A stretch of 64,000 nucleotides of DNA. Origin: BTRG01 sp036986275 (lineage in GTDB: Bacteria; Pseudomonadota; Gammaproteobacteria; Acidiferrobacterales; SZUA-150). The stretch covers positions 58,118 to 122,117 of the forward strand of contig BTRG01000001.1 of NCBI GenBank assembly GCA_036986275.1. Direction: 5' to 3'. The position numbers were made by a program, and so were the translations under genes. Under the pieces are notes generated by a model, which ran no database searches, was not told the origin of the DNA, and saw nothing but the letters and a program-made list of their open reading frames with translations. Shown one piece after another: positions 33,995-43,864 of the stretch. Within the stretch, counting starts at the first letter, position 1. The number at the start of each line of letters is the position of its first letter.

Positions 33995-35754
33995 TACATA
34001 TTGCTGGGCGCGGAGACGCCCAGCAGCGCCAGACCATTGGCAATGACCTGGCGGGTCGCCGCGATAAGACTGAGGCGGGCGTTTCGTACCGCGGCATCAT
34101 CAGTAATAAAGGTATGGGCGTTATAATAGGTATGGAAGGCATTGGCCAGATCACGCAAGTAATGAGCGATCAAGTGGGGCTCGTGATTCCTGGCGGCCGA
34201 TTCAATCATTTCAGGATAACGCGATAGCATGACCATCAGTTCCTGTTCGTGGTTTTCGTTTAGCAAATGCAGGTTACGATTACCGTCATCAAGTTCATGG
34301 CTTAGGCCCTTTTCTTGCAGTTGCCTGAAGACGCTGCACACCCGCGCATGGGCATACTGTATATAATAAACAGGGTTGTCGTTGCTTTGTGATTTAGCCA
34401 GGTCGAGGTCGAAATCCATATGTTGTTCGGACTTGCGCATGACGTAAAAGAAGCGTGCGGCATCGGCGCCGACTTCCTGACGCAGTTCCCGCAGGGTCAC
34501 GAAATCACCGCTGCGTGTGGACATCTGTACTTTTTTGCCACCGCGATAGAGTACGGCAAACTGTACCAGCAAGACATCGAGTTTATGTGCGTCTTCTTCC
34601 AGTGCCGAGAGTACGGCCTTAACACGCGGGACATAGCCATGATGATCCGCCCCCCAGATGTCGATGAGCTGGTGATAGCCGCGGTCCAGTTTATTGACGT
34701 GATAGGCGATATCGGAGGCGAAGTAGGTAGGTTGACCGTTGTCACGTAATACGACGCGGTCTTTTTCATCACCGAAGTCCATGGAACGAAACCACAGCGC
34801 ACCCCCTTTTTCATAGGTATGGCCCGTAGCCTTGAGCCGATCGATGCCCGTTTGCAGGGCGCCGCTGTCTACCAGCGAGCGCTCGGAAAACCACTCATCA
34901 TAATGGACATCAAATTCTTCCAGGTCACGGCAGATATCGTCACGCAGGGCATTCAGCCCAAGATCAAAGACTTTTCTGTAGGCCTCCCCGCCCAGTAAAG
35001 ATTTGACGCGTGCGATCAGTGCATCGATATGGGCCTCCTTGTCACCCCCCCCGGGTTCGTCTTTGGGGATATCCGCAAAGACTTCATGCAGGCTGTGATG
35101 AAAGGCGTTGGCATTTTCTCTATGCAGTGTTGCGGCGATGTCCCAGACATAATCCCCTTGATAGCCATTGACGGGAAACGGGAAGCTCTCGCCACACAGG
35201 TCGAGATAGCGCAGCCAGACGCTGGTGGCGAGTATTTCCATCTGCCGGCCGGCATCATTGACATAGTATTCGCTGTGAACGCGATAGCCAGCCGCTTTCA
35301 ATACATTCGCCAGGCTGGCGCCATAGGCCGCGCCACGGCCGTGACCGACATGCAGCGGGCCTGTGGGATTGGCCGAGACATATTCCAGGTGTATGGATAG
35401 ACCGGCGCCCAGTCCGCACTGGCCGTAGCTTTTGCCCTGTTCCAGCAGGGTACGGACCTCAGCATGGTAGACAGAGGGATGGAGAAAGAAATTGATAAAA
35501 CCGGGTCCGGCGATTTCGGTCCTGGCTATCAAGGTGTTGTCCGGCAGCGCATCGACCAGCCGGGACGCCAGTTCGCGTGGTGGTAATTTGACTGATTTCG
35601 CCAGCACCAGTGCCAGATTGCAGGCAAAGTCACCGTGGGAGGATTGGCGTGTGCGTTCCAGTTCGATGCGGGTATGGGTATCCCTGGGCAGGACATTTTT
35701 TTCCTGCAACGTGCTCACGGCCTGATCGATAACGTCAATAATTGGTTGCTTCAC
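33994..35754 (-). CDS. argS: Arginyl-tRNA synthetase
   Basis: The protein has 586 aa. It is a class I synthetase with an N-terminal Add1-type domain, the HIGH-like motif in ANPTGPLHVGHG, a KMSKS-like QMSTRSG and a C-terminal DALR helix domain (HAYYNAHTF-type ending). It charges tRNA-Arg; the tRNA-Arg(CCG) gene lies elsewhere in the window. The start codon is ATG, with the reading frame continuous to the SPOR gene. Confidence 0.97.
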   Translation of the reverse strand: MKQPIIDVIDQAVSTLQEKNVLPRDTHTRIELERTRQSSHGDFACNLALVLAKSVKLPPRELASRLVDALPDNTLIARTEIAGPGFINFFLHPSVYHAEVRTLLEQGKSYGQCGLGAGLSIHLEYVSANPTGPLHVGHGRGAAYGASLANVLKAAGYRVHSEYYVNDAGRQMEILATSVWLRYLDLCGESFPFPVNGYQGDYVWDIAATLHRENANAFHHSLHEVFADIPKDEPGGGDKEAHIDALIARVKSLLGGEAYRKVFDLGLNALRDDICRDLEEFDVHYDEWFSERSLVDSGALQTGIDRLKATGHTYEKGGALWFRSMDFGDEKDRVVLRDNGQPTYFASDIAYHVNKLDRGYHQLIDIWGADHHGYVPRVKAVLSALEEDAHKLDVLLVQFAVLYRGGKKVQMSTRSGDFVTLRELRQEVGADAARFFYVMRKSEQHMDFDLDLAKSQSNDNPVYYIQYAHARVCSVFRQLQEKGLSHELDDGNRNLHLLNENHEQELMVMLSRYPEMIESAARNHEPHLIAHYLRDLANAFHTYYNAHTFITDDAAVRNARLSLIAATRQVIANGLALLGVSAPSNM

Positions 35755-35973
35755 TTAACGATTCCCGGCTGTGGTCGAAAGCGGCGATTCTAGCGGTCTG
35801 TGGCCAAAGAAAGAAGGCTCACGGTCTGGATAAAAACCTGGATCCAGAAATGCTCAAATAGATTACCCGGCGATTTGCCCAATCATCTTGGGACGTCTAA
35901 CATGTTTATATTAAAGTTAATTCTTAAGTTAACCGCACAAGGCAGCAGGTTAACGCAGGATCTGGAGAAGAAG

Positions 35974-36897
35974 ATGGCAAAGCCAACAAATTTTTCGTTA
36001 TTCACCACATTGGCCACAGCGGGACTGATGGTCTTGTTGTCGGCCTGTAGTGGAGACGAGTCGAGCCTCTCCTCCGTCATTCTTTCCCAGCCTGAAGCAG
36101 AACCCAACGATACGACAGCGACCGCGCAGCTTATGCCGGTACCCTCCACTCTAGAGGGCTCAACGTCCAGTAATGGCGATGGCGCCAGCGCACCTACAAT
36201 TGTTGATGCCGATTACTACACATTTACCCTGGCTCAGGATGCAAATATTATATTAACACTGGAGCGCTTCGGTGATGCGGATCTGGATTTGTTGTTAACC
36301 AATGCGGCGGATACCGCTTTTTCAACACCCCTGGCCACCAGTCAGACCACAGGCAGCACTCCCGAGACAATCTCTGCCAGTCTTACCGCGGGATCCTACT
36401 CTATTTGGGTGAATCCGTGGGCAACCAATAACCGGGCTACCGCTTATGTGCTCGGTGCGCATCTGCTGGGCACTGGCGGTTCTGCGGGAGGGGGTACTGG
36501 AGGAGGTGGTGGAGGCGGCGGGTCCGGTGCCAACTGTAACAACAACCAGGTAAGCGAGGGAACTTCGAACGACACCTTCGCGACGGCGCGGTCAGTCAAT
36601 GTCCCGGTTAGGATAGTCGGCAATGTGGATGACCTTAATGACCCGGATGATTACTCTACCTTCACCCTGCTTACCGATAGCTTGGTATATGCAAGCCTGA
36701 CGTTTACTGACCGTGCGGCCGATCTGGACATCTTTCTTTACGACAGCGCATTTAACCTCATTGATTCGAGTATTGCCGGTACCGGTTCGGATGAGCTTAT
36801 GAGTAATTCCTTGTCAGCGGGTACTTACTACATGCGGGTGTTTGCTTACAATACGCCTAACGCCAGCACCGATTACACCTTGTGTCTCCAGGATTAG
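35974..36897 (+). CDS. Lipoprotein with two pre-peptidase C-terminal (PPC) domains
   Basis: The protein has 307 aa. The signal peptide ends in the lipobox LSAC (MVLLSACSG). Two PPC-like beta domains (about 45-165 and 195-305; EPNDTTATAQ, DADYYTFTL; then STFTLLTDS, GTYYMRVFAYN) are separated by a glycine-rich linker with a run of eight glycines. PPC domains are usually C-terminal to secreted peptidases, but no peptidase is present here. ATG 35974 has GGAG upstream; an ATG at 35800 gives an unrelated leader. Confidence 0.85.
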   Translation: MAKPTNFSLFTTLATAGLMVLLSACSGDESSLSSVILSQPEAEPNDTTATAQLMPVPSTLEGSTSSNGDGASAPTIVDADYYTFTLAQDANIILTLERFGDADLDLLLTNAADTAFSTPLATSQTTGSTPETISASLTAGSYSIWVNPWATNNRATAYVLGAHLLGTGGSAGGGTGGGGGGGGSGANCNNNQVSEGTSNDTFATARSVNVPVRIVGNVDDLNDPDDYSTFTLLTDSLVYASLTFTDRAADLDIFLYDSAFNLIDSSIAGTGSDELMSNSLSAGTYYMRVFAYNTPNASTDYTLCLQD

Positions 36898-36930
36898 CTT
36901 CACACTTGAAAAGGTAAGCAATAAACGAAC

Positions 36931-36972
36931 GCACATAAAAACACCCGGCATGGACCGGGTGTTTTTATGTGC
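36931..36972. terminator. Bidirectional terminator
   Basis: A perfect 18-bp stem (GCACATAAAAACACCCGG and its complement) with a 6-base loop CATGGA, with A and T runs on each arm, lies between the PPC lipoprotein and the converging lipoprotein gene. Confidence 0.93.
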
Positions 36973-36992
36973 GTTATGTTTGTAATAGCTAG

Positions 36993-37490
36993 TTAAGTCC
37001 CTACAGTGATATCCATGACATTGCTAATGATGCCACTGTCCGCGCCCAATTGGCCGGAGTACGAAAGCCCGCAGCCCGCATAGAGTCGTACTACCACGCG
37101 TTTGATACCGTCTTCTTCCGTCTCGTCGACGAAGGGTACTTCGACAAGGACATCCCCTCTACCGTCACCATTGGCATCATCATAAAGCTCCATGACTAAC
37201 AAGCCGGGTGAAGAGCTGTTTGGGGCGAAGCTGAGATTTATCGTGAGTTCGATCTTGCCTAAAGGATTGTTGTCCTGGTCCAGGATGCTGATATTAATGG
37301 GCGTATCAGTATATTGGACGGTACAGGGAAGCGTACCCCCGGCACTCGCATCGGCCACATTGAGGCTAATATCTGTCCGGCTGAAGGTAATTTGGCTACC
37401 TACAGGGGCGTTGCTATCATTTCCGCAACCTGAAACGACGAGTACGGCGGCGGCCAATAGGCCCGTGGCAAATTTCGTACGCAGAGACAT
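36993..37490 (-). CDS. Hypothetical lipoprotein
   Basis: The protein has 165 aa. The signal peptide has the lipobox VSGC (AAAVLVVSGCGND). The mature part is a beta-rich, acidic protein with a DDANGDGRGDVL segment that resembles a calcium loop and a Cys pair (LPC and AGCGL). I do not recognise a family. It is convergent with the PPC lipoprotein. Confidence 0.75.
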   Translation of the reverse strand: MSLRTKFATGLLAAAVLVVSGCGNDSNAPVGSQITFSRTDISLNVADASAGGTLPCTVQYTDTPINISILDQDNNPLGKIELTINLSFAPNSSSPGLLVMELYDDANGDGRGDVLVEVPFVDETEEDGIKRVVVRLYAGCGLSYSGQLGADSGIISNVMDITVGT

Positions 37491-37605
37491 GTTCTGTTCC
37501 TCTGTCTTTCCAGTTCATAGCGTCCATAGTTCAAGTAAACTATGAGCTGAGTTATCTAACATTCGGTATTAAATGTAGTTTGTTTATTGGTCATTGGCAA
37601 GCCCC

Positions 37606-38256
37606 TTACTGTGGGTCCCGCAGTGAGGTGGCAAGCCGGGCACGGCTCCAGCGCTGGGCGGCCTGGCTGCTGGCGGTATCCCATGGGGCCTGACGGCTGC
37701 TGGTAGGGCTAAACACCTTCAACATGATGGTCGTTTGATTGGCCTGGAAGCAAAATCCAGGCACGGTAAGTGTCTGGCCGTGGCCCATGTTGACGATATA
37801 ATCCTTTGATAAATAAGGAATATGATGGTTGATGAGGCAATGGGCAATGGCCTCGGGGGTGTCGGCGGTCAGATGGAGTTCAATCCCGGTCTGAGCCGTG
37901 ACGGTGCCGGAGACCACGCCACCGCTGACCAGGGGCGAAAATCCAACCAGAAATTCCATGGTCTCCAGCGCCAGTTGGCGTAAGCGCAGCAGGCGTTTTT
38001 GGGTGGCGTCGCGATCAAACAAGGCCAGGTGCCGGCTCAGGGCCTGTTCGACTTTGGTATTGGACGGTAGCGGGGTTTTATCAGGTAACCCCAGTCTTTT
38101 CAGGGCCTTACGTTTCGCTATCAGAGGGTCGTTGATACCGTCTTCGGCCATGATGCGGGCGGCCTCGACGGCAATCCGAGGCTGCCGGCCATTGGTCGCC
38201 GGCGCTGATTTTTTGTTGTGCCGAATCGGGTGGGTATTTCGGTGACACGTTGCCAC
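37606..38256 (-). CDS. Conserved protein of unknown function (nucleotidyltransferase-like?)
   Basis: The protein has 216 aa. The basic N-terminus is followed by R-I-A-V-E-A-A-R-I-M-A-E-D-G-I and LAKRKALKRLGLPD-like helices, then a short alpha/beta part with SGTVTAQTGIELHL. It resembles a gammaproteobacterial family of uncharacterised proteins sometimes labelled as nucleotidyltransferase-like, but no catalytic pair is clear. The start is GTG at 38254-38256. It is 3 bp downstream of the PBP1A stop, so the two are co-transcribed. Confidence 0.7.
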   Translation of the reverse strand: MATCHRNTHPIRHNKKSAPATNGRQPRIAVEAARIMAEDGINDPLIAKRKALKRLGLPDKTPLPSNTKVEQALSRHLALFDRDATQKRLLRLRQLALETMEFLVGFSPLVSGGVVSGTVTAQTGIELHLTADTPEAIAHCLINHHIPYLSKDYIVNMGHGQTLTVPGFCFQANQTTIMLKVFSPTSSRQAPWDTASSQAAQRWSRARLATSLRDPQ

Positions 38257-38259
38257 GGG

Positions 38260-40863
38260 CTAGAACAGTCCCTCAGGCAGGTTTTGCGGGTCTGCCGCGG
38301 GGGATGGCTCGGTTTCCGGTGCCGTTTCACTACCGATTGTCTCAGGATTCAGGGGCGCCGAGCCCGGGGCATCGCCTGCCGCAGATTGTAGTTGGACATC
38401 CTGTGTTGTATCAAAAAATTCTTCAATGGCGTCTGGATCGTTTTCAGTGGCAGGGAGACCCGTGTCGGAATTAATCAATCGGGTTTCAATGGTTCGCGGC
38501 ATGACCAGTGGGTTTTCCGGCAACTCCGTTAAGGCTTCACGCATAAAATCTATCCAGATAGGCAGGGCTGCGCGGGAGCCGGCCTCACCCCGGCCCAGGG
38601 TTTCGGGTTGATCAAACCCCAGCCAGGCCGTGGCCACGATCTGGTCATTAAAACCCGAGAACCAGGCGTCACGGAATTCATTCGTGGTACCGGTTTTGCC
38701 CGCCAGGTCCTGGCGTTCCAGGATCAGGGCACGCCTGGCCGTGCCCCGTTGGATAACATCACGCATGATGCTGGTTATCAGAAAGGCATTTTCCGGTGTG
38801 ATCGTACGCGGCGCCAGTCTGGGCTTTAGCGCTTCCCCGGTATCATCTTTACCTGGATCGCTCGCGTTTCCAGGGTTTTTATTGGGGCCGGGTCCCGGCG
38901 CTTTTTGTTTCACCCCCCCCTGTTCTTGCTCGCGCTCTTTTTTCTGTGCCTCTGTTAGCAAGGTTTCTTCACATGCTTTGCAGACGATATACGGATTGGC
39001 CTGCTCGAGAATATTGCCTTGGCTGTCTTCCACGCGGACGATGAAATAGGGCTCAACCCTGAAGCCGCCATTGGCAAAGACAGCAAAGGCATTGACCATG
39101 GTCAGGGGCGTGACCGAGGCGGAGCCCAGTGCCAGCGATAGGTTTCTGGGGAGCTGCTTGGAATCGAAGCCGAAACGTTCAAGATACTGGATGGCATAAC
39201 CGGGACCCATGGCGCGCAGCAGGCGTATGGATACCAGGTTTAAAGAGAGCGTTAGGGCCTTGCGCAGTCGTGTCGGTCCGAAGAACTTGCCGGAGTAATT
39301 TTCCGGTCGCCAGACATCCTCAAGGGTTTCATCTTCAATGGTAATGGGCGCACCGCTGACGGTGGTGGCGGCCGTGAAGCCCTTGCTCAAGGCGGCGGAA
39401 TAGATAAAGGGTTTCAGATTGGAGCCTGGCTGGCGTTTGGCCTGAATGACACGGTTGAATTTGCTGGCACGGAAGTCAAAGCCGCCTGTAAGCGCAAGTA
39501 TGGCGCCGTCATTGGGCCGCAGGGCTACCACGGCGCTGGCAGCGCGCGGGACCTGGGCCAGTCGCCAGCGGCCTTCGTCTACATTTTCGAGATAAATAAC
39601 ATCACCCACTTCCAGAATCTCTGTCGCCGTCTTAATATTGGGCCCGAGGGCATTGGCATTGATATAGCGCCGCGCCCAGCTGAGTCCGGACCAGCCGATC
39701 TCGGCAACATAGCCATCCTGTGTGTACACCGTGACATTTTTCTCATCAACCAGGAGCACAACGCCGGGCAAAAGATTGCCGATGGCCCGGTAATCTTTTA
39801 GCGACTGATCCAGTGCTTCCTTATCGACATCGGCCTCTACCGTGATATGGCCCGCCGGGCCGTAGTAGCCGTGTCGACGTTCATAGGCCAGCAACCCTTT
39901 GCGTAAAGCCGCATTGGCCGCTTTTTGGTGGCGGGATTGAAGCGTTGTATAAACGTGGAAACCGCCGGCATAGGTCTGATTTTTATAAGTGGCGAACATG
40001 TATTGCCGTACCATCTCGGCAATATAAGGGGCTTCAATATCATAGCGCAGTGCATGTTTGCGCGCTGTCAACGGGGCCGTAATTACTTGCCGATAAATGG
40101 CTTCATCAAGGTTGCCCAGCTTGAACATTCGATTGAGCACATAGTTTCTACGGTCCCGTGCCGCCTCGGCCCGGTTAAGCGGATTATTGCGAGACGGGGC
40201 CTTGGGGAGACCGGCTAACATGGCAATCTCGGGGAGCGTGAGTTCTTTCAGGGGCTTGCCATAATAAATTCGACTGGCTGCCGCGAAACCATAGGCCCGA
40301 TGTCCGAGGAAGATTTTATTGATGTAGAGCTCAAGGATTTCATCCTTAGTGAGTTCCCTTTCAAGCTTGAAGGCCAACAACACTTCTTTTAATTTACGGG
40401 TGTAGGTTTTCTTGGGGCTGAGAAAATAGTTACGCGCCACCTGCATGGTGATGGTGCTGGCGCCCTGCCGATGCGTGCCGGATCGAAAGTTGATCCATGC
40501 CGCGCGGAGGATTCCCAGGAAGTGCACACCATGGTGTTCATAAAACCCGGCATCTTCCGTGGACAGGATGGCCTGGATGAGCGCCTTGGGGATTTCCTCG
40601 ATTTTCTTTGGGATGCGTCGTTCTTCACCAAATTCCCCGATGAGCACGGCATCCGCGGTGTAGACCCGCATCGGGACCTTGAGCCTGTCCTCAGTGATGT
40701 TGTCGATTTCTGGCAGCGAGGGGGTGAGTACGAGCGTAATCAGGGCCAACATGGCAATACCGGTGATACCCAGACCCAACACCGCCAGCAGTGCAATTTG
40801 CCAGGGTTTATCCGGGAAGTTCTGCCTGAAGAAATGAGAGAAGTGACTCTCAGTGTGATCCAT
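38260..40863 (-). CDS. mrcA: Penicillin-binding protein 1A
   Basis: The protein has 867 aa. A transmembrane anchor (about 22-45) precedes glycosyltransferase GT51 (STEDAGFYEHHG, GASTITMQVARN) and a class A transpeptidase with SxxK (PGSNLKP), SxN (SLN) and KTG (AGKTGTTNEF). It is bifunctional peptidoglycan synthase. A Lys/Pro/Gly-rich insertion before the KTG motif and an acidic, Pro-rich tail look unstructured. It is divergent from pilM, an arrangement seen in many gammaproteobacteria. Confidence 0.96.
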   Translation of the reverse strand: MDHTESHFSHFFRQNFPDKPWQIALLAVLGLGITGIAMLALITLVLTPSLPEIDNITEDRLKVPMRVYTADAVLIGEFGEERRIPKKIEEIPKALIQAILSTEDAGFYEHHGVHFLGILRAAWINFRSGTHRQGASTITMQVARNYFLSPKKTYTRKLKEVLLAFKLERELTKDEILELYINKIFLGHRAYGFAAASRIYYGKPLKELTLPEIAMLAGLPKAPSRNNPLNRAEAARDRRNYVLNRMFKLGNLDEAIYRQVITAPLTARKHALRYDIEAPYIAEMVRQYMFATYKNQTYAGGFHVYTTLQSRHQKAANAALRKGLLAYERRHGYYGPAGHITVEADVDKEALDQSLKDYRAIGNLLPGVVLLVDEKNVTVYTQDGYVAEIGWSGLSWARRYINANALGPNIKTATEILEVGDVIYLENVDEGRWRLAQVPRAASAVVALRPNDGAILALTGGFDFRASKFNRVIQAKRQPGSNLKPFIYSAALSKGFTAATTVSGAPITIEDETLEDVWRPENYSGKFFGPTRLRKALTLSLNLVSIRLLRAMGPGYAIQYLERFGFDSKQLPRNLSLALGSASVTPLTMVNAFAVFANGGFRVEPYFIVRVEDSQGNILEQANPYIVCKACEETLLTEAQKKEREQEQGGVKQKAPGPGPNKNPGNASDPGKDDTGEALKPRLAPRTITPENAFLITSIMRDVIQRGTARRALILERQDLAGKTGTTNEFRDAWFSGFNDQIVATAWLGFDQPETLGRGEAGSRAALPIWIDFMREALTELPENPLVMPRTIETRLINSDTGLPATENDPDAIEEFFDTTQDVQLQSAAGDAPGSAPLNPETIGSETAPETEPSPAADPQNLPEGLF

Positions 40864-40940
40864 AAGTCTCTGTATTTAAGTATTTTGGGCCCGGCCAGCG
40901 GGGCAGTATATAGCGAAAAGTCCCTTTATCGGAAGATCAT

Positions 40941-40970
40941 TTGTCATTTCCGTTTGTTATAGTCTATATT
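40941..40970 (+). promoter_or_regulatory. Putative sigma-70 promoter of the pilMNOPQ operon
   Basis: TTGTCA (40941-40946), an 18-bp spacer, and TATATT (40965-40970). It is about 70 bp before the pilM ATG, within the intergenic region shared with mrcA. Confidence 0.45.
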
Positions 40971-41037
40971 TGGAGGTAGTATTTAATGCATCAATGCATG
41001 AATATATTATAACTTATTGATTTAAAGGAATAAAAAC

Positions 41038-42117
41038 ATGTCCTGGGCGGACAAAATACTGTCAAAAAAACGTCAACCGCTAATCGGTATCGACATCAGT
41101 TCTTCCGCGGTCAAGGTTCTGGAACTTAGTAAAATCGGGGACCAGATACGCGTGGAACGCTTTGCCGCCGAACCCCTGCCTCAAAATGCCGTGGTAGAGC
41201 ATGCCATTACTGAGGTTGAGCAGGTTGCCGAGGCAGTGGAACGTGCCGTCAAGCGTTCAGGCACGCGTTGTAAGAATGCCGCCGTGGCCGTTGCCGGCAC
41301 ACATGTTATTACCAAATCCATCAAAATGGCCGCCAGCCTGAATCATCAGGAACTGCAGACCCAGATTGAGATGGAAGCCGATCACTATATCCCCTATCCA
41401 CTTGACGAAGTGAATCTGGATTATCAGATAATCGGGCAATCAGAAGAAAATCCTGAAGAAAATAATGTCCTGATCGCGGCCTGTCGCAAAGAAGTGGTTG
41501 ATGATTATGTGGCTGTGATCGAAGGCCCGGGTCTTACCCCCAAGGTGGTCGATATAGAGACCTATGCCATGGAAAACGCTTTCGAGCTGATTGCCCAGCA
41601 CATGCCCGGCGGTGGCATGGAGAAGACTGTTGCCATAGTTGATATCGGCGCCACCACAACCAATATCAATGTTGTGCATAACACACGCTCCGTTTATACC
41701 CGGGACCATGCCTTTGGTGGCCGTCAGCTGACCGAAGAAATTCAGAGACGATATGGCCTGTCTTATGAAGAAGCCGGCCTGGCGAAGAAGCAAGGCGGAC
41801 TGCCTGATAATTACCAAACCGATGTCTTGCGCCCGTTCATGGAGGCCATGTGCCAGGAAATCATGCGCGCCCTGCAATTTTTCTATTCCGCCAGCCCATT
41901 TAATAGTGTAGATCAATTATTGTTAGCGGGTGGTTGCGCGCAGATCCCCGGTATTGATGAGTTGGTGGCGGCGCGTATTGGTGTGCCGGCCATGGTGGCC
42001 AATCCGTTTACCAGTATGTCGCTGGCATCACGTATTAAGCCACAGACACTGAGCAATGATGCGCCTTCCCTGATGATTGCCTGTGGTCTGGCGATACGTA
42101 ATTTTGATGAGGTGTAG
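41038..42117 (+). CDS. pilM: Type IV pilus inner membrane actin-like protein PilM
   Basis: The protein has 359 aa. Actin-like ATPase fold: GIDISSSAVKVLELSK at the start, VDIGATTTNINV (phosphate loop) and LAGGCAQIPGI. PilM binds the PilN tail and forms a cytoplasmic ring linking the pilus motor to the alignment complex. It has AAGGA before the ATG and is the first gene of the operon. Confidence 0.97.
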   Translation: MSWADKILSKKRQPLIGIDISSSAVKVLELSKIGDQIRVERFAAEPLPQNAVVEHAITEVEQVAEAVERAVKRSGTRCKNAAVAVAGTHVITKSIKMAASLNHQELQTQIEMEADHYIPYPLDEVNLDYQIIGQSEENPEENNVLIAACRKEVVDDYVAVIEGPGLTPKVVDIETYAMENAFELIAQHMPGGGMEKTVAIVDIGATTTNINVVHNTRSVYTRDHAFGGRQLTEEIQRRYGLSYEEAGLAKKQGGLPDNYQTDVLRPFMEAMCQEIMRALQFFYSASPFNSVDQLLLAGGCAQIPGIDELVAARIGVPAMVANPFTSMSLASRIKPQTLSNDAPSLMIACGLAIRNFDEV

Positions 42118-42129
42118 GCTGATTATTTT

Positions 42130-42696
42130 ATGAGTACACAGCTCAATTTATTACCCTGGCGCGAAATACAGCGCAAGGAACAAGACAAGCAGCTCATGAC
42201 CTTAGGCGTGGGCGCCGGCGTGCTGATGTTGTTGATCGTTTTTTATGCACATTTACATGTGAGCGCGCTCATAGAAGGGCAGAATAATCGCAATACTTTC
42301 TTGAAAGACGAGGTTGCGAAAGTTGAGCAAACGATTAAAGAGATCAGGGAACTCAAAAAACAACGGCAGGCACTGATATCAAGAATGAATGTTATATATC
42401 AGTTGCAGGGTGATAGAACACAGATAGTGCATGTGTTTGATGACCTGGTAAAAAAATTACCTGAAGGTGTCTATTTCACCAAACTTACCCAGAAAGGAAA
42501 AGGGATAACCATAAGCGGTGTGGCTCAGTCTAATGCGCGGGTCTCTGCACTGATGCGTAATCTTGACGAGTCCAACTGGTTCGCCAAACCGGATCTCAAA
42601 GTGATCAATGTCAAAACTAAAAGTGGCGACCGAGTAAGCGAGTTTACTATGAGCGTAAGTCAAACAGACAAGAGTGCAGGCAGTAAGAAGAAATGA
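42130..42696 (+). CDS. pilN: Type IV pilus protein PilN
   Basis: The protein has 188 aa. The cytoplasmic N-terminal motif LNLLPWRE binds PilM. One transmembrane helix (about 27-46) and a periplasmic coiled coil plus ferredoxin-like domain follow. Its stop overlaps pilO (ATGA). Confidence 0.97.
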   Translation: MSTQLNLLPWREIQRKEQDKQLMTLGVGAGVLMLLIVFYAHLHVSALIEGQNNRNTFLKDEVAKVEQTIKEIRELKKQRQALISRMNVIYQLQGDRTQIVHVFDDLVKKLPEGVYFTKLTQKGKGITISGVAQSNARVSALMRNLDESNWFAKPDLKVINVKTKSGDRVSEFTMSVSQTDKSAGSKKK

Positions 42697-43325
42697 ATCT
42701 CGACGATCTGAATAATCTCGATCTGAATAATCCTTCTTCATGGCCACTGCCGGTGAAGATTGGTGCAATTGCCGTGGTGTGTATCGGACTTTTAGTGGGC
42801 GGATGGTTCTTTATTATTCAAGGTGAGCTTGATGAGCTGAAACGGGTCGAGGTCGAGGAAGAGAAATTACGCCAGACCTATCTAGACAAGAAGGCGTTGG
42901 CGATCAATCTGCCCGCCTATAAGCAGCAAATGGTGGAGATGGAGCAGACCTTTGGTAGTTTGCTGAGACAGCTGCCTGACTCTGCCGAAGTGCCTGATTT
43001 ATTGGTGGACATTACTCAGGCTGGATTGGGTCGTGGATTGGAGTTCATATTATTCAAGCCCGGCAAGGAAAGACCGGCTGAATTTTATGCCGAATTGCCT
43101 ATTAGCTTGAAAGTAAAAGGCAGCTATCACGAGTTGGCCCAGTTCATCAGTGATGTCGCGGCCCTCCCCAGAATTGTTACCTTTGGCAATATCCAGATTG
43201 TAAGCAAAAAAAGTGGTGGTGAGTTGACAATGTCAGCAACCGCGAAGACTTACCGTTATCTGGATGCCAGTGAGATTGCCAAATCGAGTAAAGGCAAGAA
43301 AAAACGTCGCAAAAGGAGACGCTAG
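42693..43325 (+). CDS. pilO: Type IV pilus protein PilO
   Basis: The protein has 210 aa. A single transmembrane helix (about 25-48), a periplasmic coiled coil and a PilO domain (LGRGLEFILFKPG, LPISLKVKGSYHEL) are visible. The C-terminus is very basic (KKKRRKRRR). It forms a dimer with PilN. The stop overlaps pilP by 1 bp. Confidence 0.96.
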   Translation: MNLDDLNNLDLNNPSSWPLPVKIGAIAVVCIGLLVGGWFFIIQGELDELKRVEVEEEKLRQTYLDKKALAINLPAYKQQMVEMEQTFGSLLRQLPDSAEVPDLLVDITQAGLGRGLEFILFKPGKERPAEFYAELPISLKVKGSYHELAQFISDVAALPRIVTFGNIQIVSKKSGGELTMSATAKTYRYLDASEIAKSSKGKKKRRKRRR

Positions 43326-43846
43326 TGGCCGGTATTCGTAATCTCATTCTATTAACGATGGTAACCGGGTTGCTCACCGCATGCGGAAGTGATGGCCTGG
43401 ATGATTTACGCGAATTCGTCAACAATGCCCATAAAAATCGTAAACCAAGAGTGGAACAACTGCCCGAGGTAAAAGCACAACAAAAATATGCCTACAGTGC
43501 CGAAGAGGGAACCGACCCGTTTGGGACATTCAATCTGAAGCCGAGAGGCACCAGTACCGCCTCATCCGGACCCAGACCTGATCTCAACAGGCGCAGAGAA
43601 CCCCTGGAAGATTACCCGCTGGATTCTCTCAAGATGGTAGGCACATTAACCCGGAGCCGACAATCATGGGTGGTATTACAGGCTCCCGATGGAACAGTAC
43701 ACCGTGCCCAGGTGGGTAACCACATGGGCCAGAATTTTGGTCGGGTGACAACTATCACAGAAGCAAAAGTTGAACTGGTAGAATTGGTTCAAAATCCATT
43801 AGGAGACTGGATAGAGCGTAAAGCCAGTCTTAGCATTGAAGAGTAA
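43325..43846 (+). CDS. pilP: Type IV pilus lipoprotein PilP
   Basis: The protein has 173 aa, starting with GTG. The signal peptide ends in the lipobox LTAC. The disordered linker and C-terminal PilP beta domain (LDSLKMVGTLTRSRQSWVVL) link PilNO to the secretin PilQ. Confidence 0.95.
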   Translation: MAGIRNLILLTMVTGLLTACGSDGLDDLREFVNNAHKNRKPRVEQLPEVKAQQKYAYSAEEGTDPFGTFNLKPRGTSTASSGPRPDLNRRREPLEDYPLDSLKMVGTLTRSRQSWVVLQAPDGTVHRAQVGNHMGQNFGRVTTITEAKVELVELVQNPLGDWIERKASLSIEE

Positions 43847-43864
43847 CAGCGCGAGATTACTCCC